Under the pieces are notes generated by a model. The model had not been told where the DNA came from, searched no databases, and saw only the letters and a list, made by a program, of their open reading frames with translations. Positions 5,381-7,680 of a stretch of DNA of 7,680 nucleotides are shown here, piece after piece. Within the stretch, counting starts at the first letter, position 1. Each line of letters opens with the position of its first letter. The DNA comes from CAZOOR01 sp964581505 (lineage in GTDB: Bacteria > Bacteroidota > Ignavibacteria > Kapaibacteriales > UBA2268): positions 1 through 7,680 of the forward strand of contig CAZOOR010000089.1 in NCBI GenBank assembly GCA_964581505.1, given 5' to 3'. A program made the position numbers and the translations under genes.

Positions 5381-6844
5381 ATGGGAAATGTCCTTGGAAA
5401 TCTTGAACCTAAATTGGTTTGGGAATTGTTTGAAGAAATCACGAAAGTACCTCGCCCCTCTAAAAGAGAAGAAAAAATCGCCGCTTGGATGGTGAAGTTT
5501 GCCGAAGAGAATAATCTGGAATGGCAGAAAGACGAACTCGGTAATTTGATTATTCGCAAACCCGCGACATCGGGCATGGAAGATAAAAAAGGAATTGTTA
5601 TTCAGGGTCATCTCGATATGGTCTGCGAAAAAAATTCAGATGTCGAATTTGATTTCGATAATGACCCCCTACAAGTCTATATTGACGGTGACTGGGTAAA
5701 AGCAAAAGGTACTACGCTTGGCGCCGATAACGGTATCGGACTTGCTATGGGTTTGGCTCTTTTGAAATCAACTGATATTCCTCACCCTTACTTGGAATTG
5801 CTCTGTACATTGGACGAAGAAACAGGCTTGACTGGTGCCATGCAGTTGGGTACGGACTTAATAAAAGCCGACATTCTGATTAATCTTGATTCCGAAGAAG
5901 ACGGTGCATTTACAATCGGCTGTGCCGGCGGTATGAATACTTCCGCTTCATACAAATACGAAATGGATGCTATTCCGGCTAATCATACGGCTTATGCAAT
6001 TAACTTAACAGGTTTGCAGGGCGGACATTCGGGTATCGAAATTCATGACGGCAGAGCAAATGCAATCAAATTGCTCAATCGCATTCTTTGGAATTATATT
6101 GATAAATATGATTTCCGTATTTCATCATTTACAGCCGGTAGCGCCCATAATGCAATTCCTCGTGAAGCATTTGCTGTTGTTACGGTTGCAAAAGATGACG
6201 AGAGCAAATTCCTCGAAAACATCAAGGAATGCAACGATACATACAAACAGGAATGGGGAACGAAAGAGCCTTCAATCAATCTGGAAGCAACGCCAACCGA
6301 TATGCCTTCGCGTGTAATGACAAAAGATATGCAGAAGCAACTGACTACTTCCTTATATGCTTCATTCCACGGTCCGCTCAGATACAGCCCCGATATTGAC
6401 GGACTTGTTCAAACTTCAACTAATCTCGCAACTATCGAAACAAAAGATGACGAAGTATTTGTATTGACCAGTCAGAGAAGTTCGGTTGAGTCCGAGAAAA
6501 TAGATATGGCAAATATGGTGCGTTGTGCATTCGAGCTTGGTGGTGCAAAGGTCGAGCATGGAGACGGCTATCCTGCATGGCAGCCGAATATCAATTCGCC
6601 TATTCTGAACATTGCAAAGAATATCTTTATCGAAATGTACGGCAAAGAGCCTGTTATCGAAGCTATTCACGCAGGTCTCGAATGCGGTTTGATTGGCGAG
6701 AAATATCCTGGAATTGATATGCTTTCATTTGGTCCTAACCTGAAAGACGTACATTCACCGGACGAGAAAATGCAAATATCCACTGTTGTAAAATGTTGGA
6801 ATCTGCTATTGGAAATCGTAAAGAATATTCCCGCAAAAGGCTAA
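5381..6844 (+). CDS. pepD: Aminoacyl-histidine dipeptidase (Xaa-His dipeptidase), M20 family
   Basis: Cytosolic di-zinc metallopeptidase that hydrolyses dipeptides, classically beta-alanyl-histidine (carnosine) and other Xaa-His peptides, in peptide turnover. The 487-aa length agrees with E. coli PepD (about 485). All expected M20 residues are present: H77 and D79 in GHLDMVCEKN, D116 in GADNGIG, the catalytic base E146 and ligand E147 in LDEETGL, D170 in NLDSEEDG, and H458 in DVHSPDE. The IPRPSKREEK-like N-terminus, the GGHSGIEIHDGRANAIKLL lid-domain segment and HAGLECGLIGEKYPGIDM near the C-terminus are typical of the PepD/PepC-like subgroup. It is translated directly after the PqqD-like gene and followed by a strong terminator. 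Substrate range in this organism cannot be read from sequence. No defect seen. Confidence 0.96.
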   Translation: MGNVLGNLEPKLVWELFEEITKVPRPSKREEKIAAWMVKFAEENNLEWQKDELGNLIIRKPATSGMEDKKGIVIQGHLDMVCEKNSDVEFDFDNDPLQVYIDGDWVKAKGTTLGADNGIGLAMGLALLKSTDIPHPYLELLCTLDEETGLTGAMQLGTDLIKADILINLDSEEDGAFTIGCAGGMNTSASYKYEMDAIPANHTAYAINLTGLQGGHSGIEIHDGRANAIKLLNRILWNYIDKYDFRISSFTAGSAHNAIPREAFAVVTVAKDDESKFLENIKECNDTYKQEWGTKEPSINLEATPTDMPSRVMTKDMQKQLTTSLYASFHGPLRYSPDIDGLVQTSTNLATIETKDDEVFVLTSQRSSVESEKIDMANMVRCAFELGGAKVEHGDGYPAWQPNINSPILNIAKNIFIEMYGKEPVIEAIHAGLECGLIGEKYPGIDMLSFGPNLKDVHSPDEKMQISTVVKCWNLLLEIVKNIPAKG

Positions 6845-6870
6845 TATTCAGATAAATTCTAGTATAAATA

Positions 6871-6898
6871 AACCGCATCCTTCAGGGTGCGGTTTTTT
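6871..6898 (+). terminator. Intrinsic terminator after pepD
   Basis: AACCGCATCC (6871-6880) pairs with GGGTGCGGTT (6885-6894) around a TTCA loop, a 10-bp stem with one G:T wobble, followed by a run of six T. It lies 26 bp after the pepD stop codon. Its 24-nt core closely matches a palindrome inside the coding sequence at 7262-7285 (21 of 24 positions). Confidence 0.92.
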
Positions 6899-7039
6899 AT
6901 TTGGCTGTTTCTCCCTCGCCTTTTGGGAGATGGCTGGGGTGAGGAGCGGCTGTTTGAAAACTCACCTCTCCGTCAAAGCTTCACAAGTCCAACCCTCTTG
7001 CAGATGGAAACTGAAAATCAAAAGACCATCATACAACTG
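6899..7039. repeat. Intergenic spacer with repeat-like C/G-rich element
   Basis: No credible gene is present. The stretch at 6910-6944 (TCTCCCTCGCCTTTTGGGAG..., ending GGGGTGAGG) has internal pairing CTCCC (6911-6915) with GGGAG (6925-6929) and an outer CCTC/GAGG. I recall similar C/G-rich intergenic words from many bacterial genomes, so it is probably another dispersed element. The segment 6961-7030, starting CTCACCTCTCC, may be a further degenerate element. Both are tentative because there is no second copy in this window. Confidence 0.4.
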
Positions 7040-7094
7040 TTTTTTCTCTCCTTGCTAAGGAGAGATGTCGCAAAGCGACAGAGAGGTTGGCTAT
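7040..7094 (-). repeat. 55-bp palindromic repeat, right copy (inverted relative to 1-55)
   Basis: A perfect reverse complement of 1-55, with the same two hairpins: CTCTCCTT-GCT-AAGGAGAG (7046-7064) and TGTCGC-AAA-GCGACA (7066-7080). On the minus strand it begins 5 nt after the TAA of the T9SS-cargo gene, so it forms the 3' untranslated end of that transcript. It lacks a U-tract on that strand, so it may protect or process mRNA ends rather than terminate by the intrinsic route (inference). Confidence 0.88.
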
Positions 7095-7099
7095 TTTAC

Positions 7100-7680
7100 T
7101 TACATTTTCACAAACTTATACATCTTGCCACCCACACGCACAAAATACATGCCCGCCGCCAAGCCCGACACATCAAGCCGAATATGTCCCCCTTCGGAGG
7201 GGGTGCCAACGTAGTTGGCGGGGGAGGATAAAACAACATTACCAAGCACATCATAAACCCTAACCGTACCCTTCAGGGTACGGTTACCTATCGGCACATT
7301 AACCTCACCCGTCGCAGGATTAGGATACAAATATAATGCTTTATCATCTTCACTGTTTTCGACTGCTGTCGATGGTGTCCATCGGGCGCGAAGCAGGGTG
7401 GTTCTCAAACCATTTGGTGATATTATCATTGTATTATCCGGTGATACGTCTAATGAACGTCCTGCGGTATATGGAAAATCATATGTATATATATGTTCAC
7501 CTGTATGGAAATTCCAAGTTTTTGTTCTTGAAGCACGTAACATTCCACCAGTTGTAACTAAAAATGAATCGTTTCTAGAAAATGCAATAAGTTGTATCAT
7601 CTGGCTAATATCACTCGAATCCCTTTCAAGGAATCTATTATAAATAGAATTATTAGTAAGGTCGTATATTATTATCCAAC
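7100..7680 (-). CDS. Secreted T9SS cargo protein, C-terminal part (5' end outside window)
   Basis: The reading frame stays open to the window edge, so the in-frame ATG at 7598-7600 is internal and the true start lies to the right. The visible 192 residues contain beta-propeller-like blade sequence (LIAFSRNDSFLVTTG, then AGRSLDVSPDNTMIISP; WD40/YVTN style), with the pattern DLT...IYNRF further upstream. A short linker ENSEDDK follows. From about 7336 to 7103 there is a type IX secretion type A sorting domain: LYLYPNPATGEVNV, VRVYDVLGNVVLSS, RLDVSGLAAGMYFVRVGG and the terminal KMYKFVKM. Such proteins are exported by Sec, cross the outer membrane by T9SS and lose this domain. Two palindromic DNA elements lie inside the sorting-domain coding region (7188-7219 and 7261-7286). 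The cargo function is unknown. Confidence 0.9.
   Translation of the reverse strand, partial: WIIIYDLTNNSIYNRFLERDSSDISQMIQLIAFSRNDSFLVTTGGMLRASRTKTWNFHTGEHIYTYDFPYTAGRSLDVSPDNTMIISPNGLRTTLLRARWTPSTAVENSEDDKALYLYPNPATGEVNVPIGNRTLKGTVRVYDVLGNVVLSSPANYVGTPSEGGHIRLDVSGLAAGMYFVRVGGKMYKFVKM
7187..7228 (-). repeat. Palindromic element inside the T9SS sorting-domain coding sequence
   Basis: Two adjacent hairpins, CCCCCT-TCGG-AGGGGG (7188-7203) and GCCAAC-GTA-GTTGGC (7205-7219), lie in frame in the minus-strand gene. They encode the extra peptide SSPANYVGTPSEGG between the VYDVLGNVVL and HIRLDVSGL parts of the sorting domain, where family members usually have a short loop. The very G/C-rich composition stands out in this gene. 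It looks like an in-frame insertion of a dispersed repeat. Confidence 0.65.
7261..7286. repeat. Perfect 11-bp-stem palindrome inside the T9SS sorting-domain coding sequence
   Basis: TAACCGTACCC (7261-7271) pairs perfectly with GGGTACGGTTA (7276-7286) around TTCA. On the minus strand it encodes NRTLKGTV between the YPNPATGEVNV and RVYDVLG strands. Its core matches the terminator after pepD at 21 of 24 positions, including the same TTCA loop. Lacking a T-run it is unlikely to terminate here. Confidence 0.7.

Noticed and set aside
1..7094. The 55-bp inverted repeats as terminal repeats of a transposon
   Set aside because: No transposase or integrase lies between them, the cargo is core metabolism, and the repeats are internally palindromic like REP elements.
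6887..7231. Plus-strand open frame of 114 codons across the intergenic repeats
   Set aside because: It runs through the pepD terminator, the 55-bp repeat and the antisense of the T9SS domain. The encoded sequence is just translated repeats, with no domain and no ribosome site.
7336..7643. Plus-strand open frames opposite the T9SS-cargo gene
   Set aside because: They are antisense to a coding region with clear propeller and sorting-domain sequence and show no features of their own.

Overview
The window looks like a chromosomal segment of an AT-rich member of the Bacteroidota/Chlorobiota (FCB) assemblage, possibly a Kapabacteria- or Ignavibacteria-like lineage. The support is a C-terminal type IX secretion (T9SS) sorting domain on the right-hand gene, promoter-like elements of the Bacteroidota type (TTTG, 19-21 bp, TAnnTTTG), and the style of the short palindromic repeats. 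The lineage is an inference; no rRNA or tRNA gene is present to settle it.

Left part, minus strand (about 131-3740): a tight three-gene operon reading leftwards, sugar-nucleotidyltransferase, then metK, then ahcY. Gaps are only 23 and 26 bp, and an intrinsic terminator follows ahcY. MetK makes S-adenosylmethionine and AhcY clears S-adenosylhomocysteine, so two steps of the methyl cycle are made together. The NDP-sugar synthase at the head of the operon is a less obvious partner.

Middle (3678-5001): a 266-bp, very AT-rich divergent spacer with short palindromes and repeated ATTCAAT words. It is followed on the plus strand by a small XRE-type DNA-binding protein and, 26 bp later, an unrecognised 204-aa protein with an N-terminal export signal. 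This is the least explained part of the window and looks compositionally different from its neighbours.

Right-middle (5002-6898): a PqqD-like small protein and a full-length aminoacyl-histidine dipeptidase (pepD, M20 family), separated by one base and so probably translationally coupled. A strong intrinsic terminator follows.

Right end (6899-7680): a repeat-rich intergenic stretch, then the 3' end of a minus-strand gene for a secreted, beta-propeller-like protein with a T9SS type A sorting domain; its 5' end lies outside the window. Palindromic elements are found both just outside this gene and inside its coding sequence. A perfect 55-bp repeat lies at both ends of the window in opposite orientation (1-55 and 7040-7094).

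Most of the window is recognisable housekeeping. I see no clear new defence or biosynthetic system. The points most worth a second look are the palindromic repeats that have entered reading frames, the XRE plus exported-protein pair, and the PqqD-PepD coupling.
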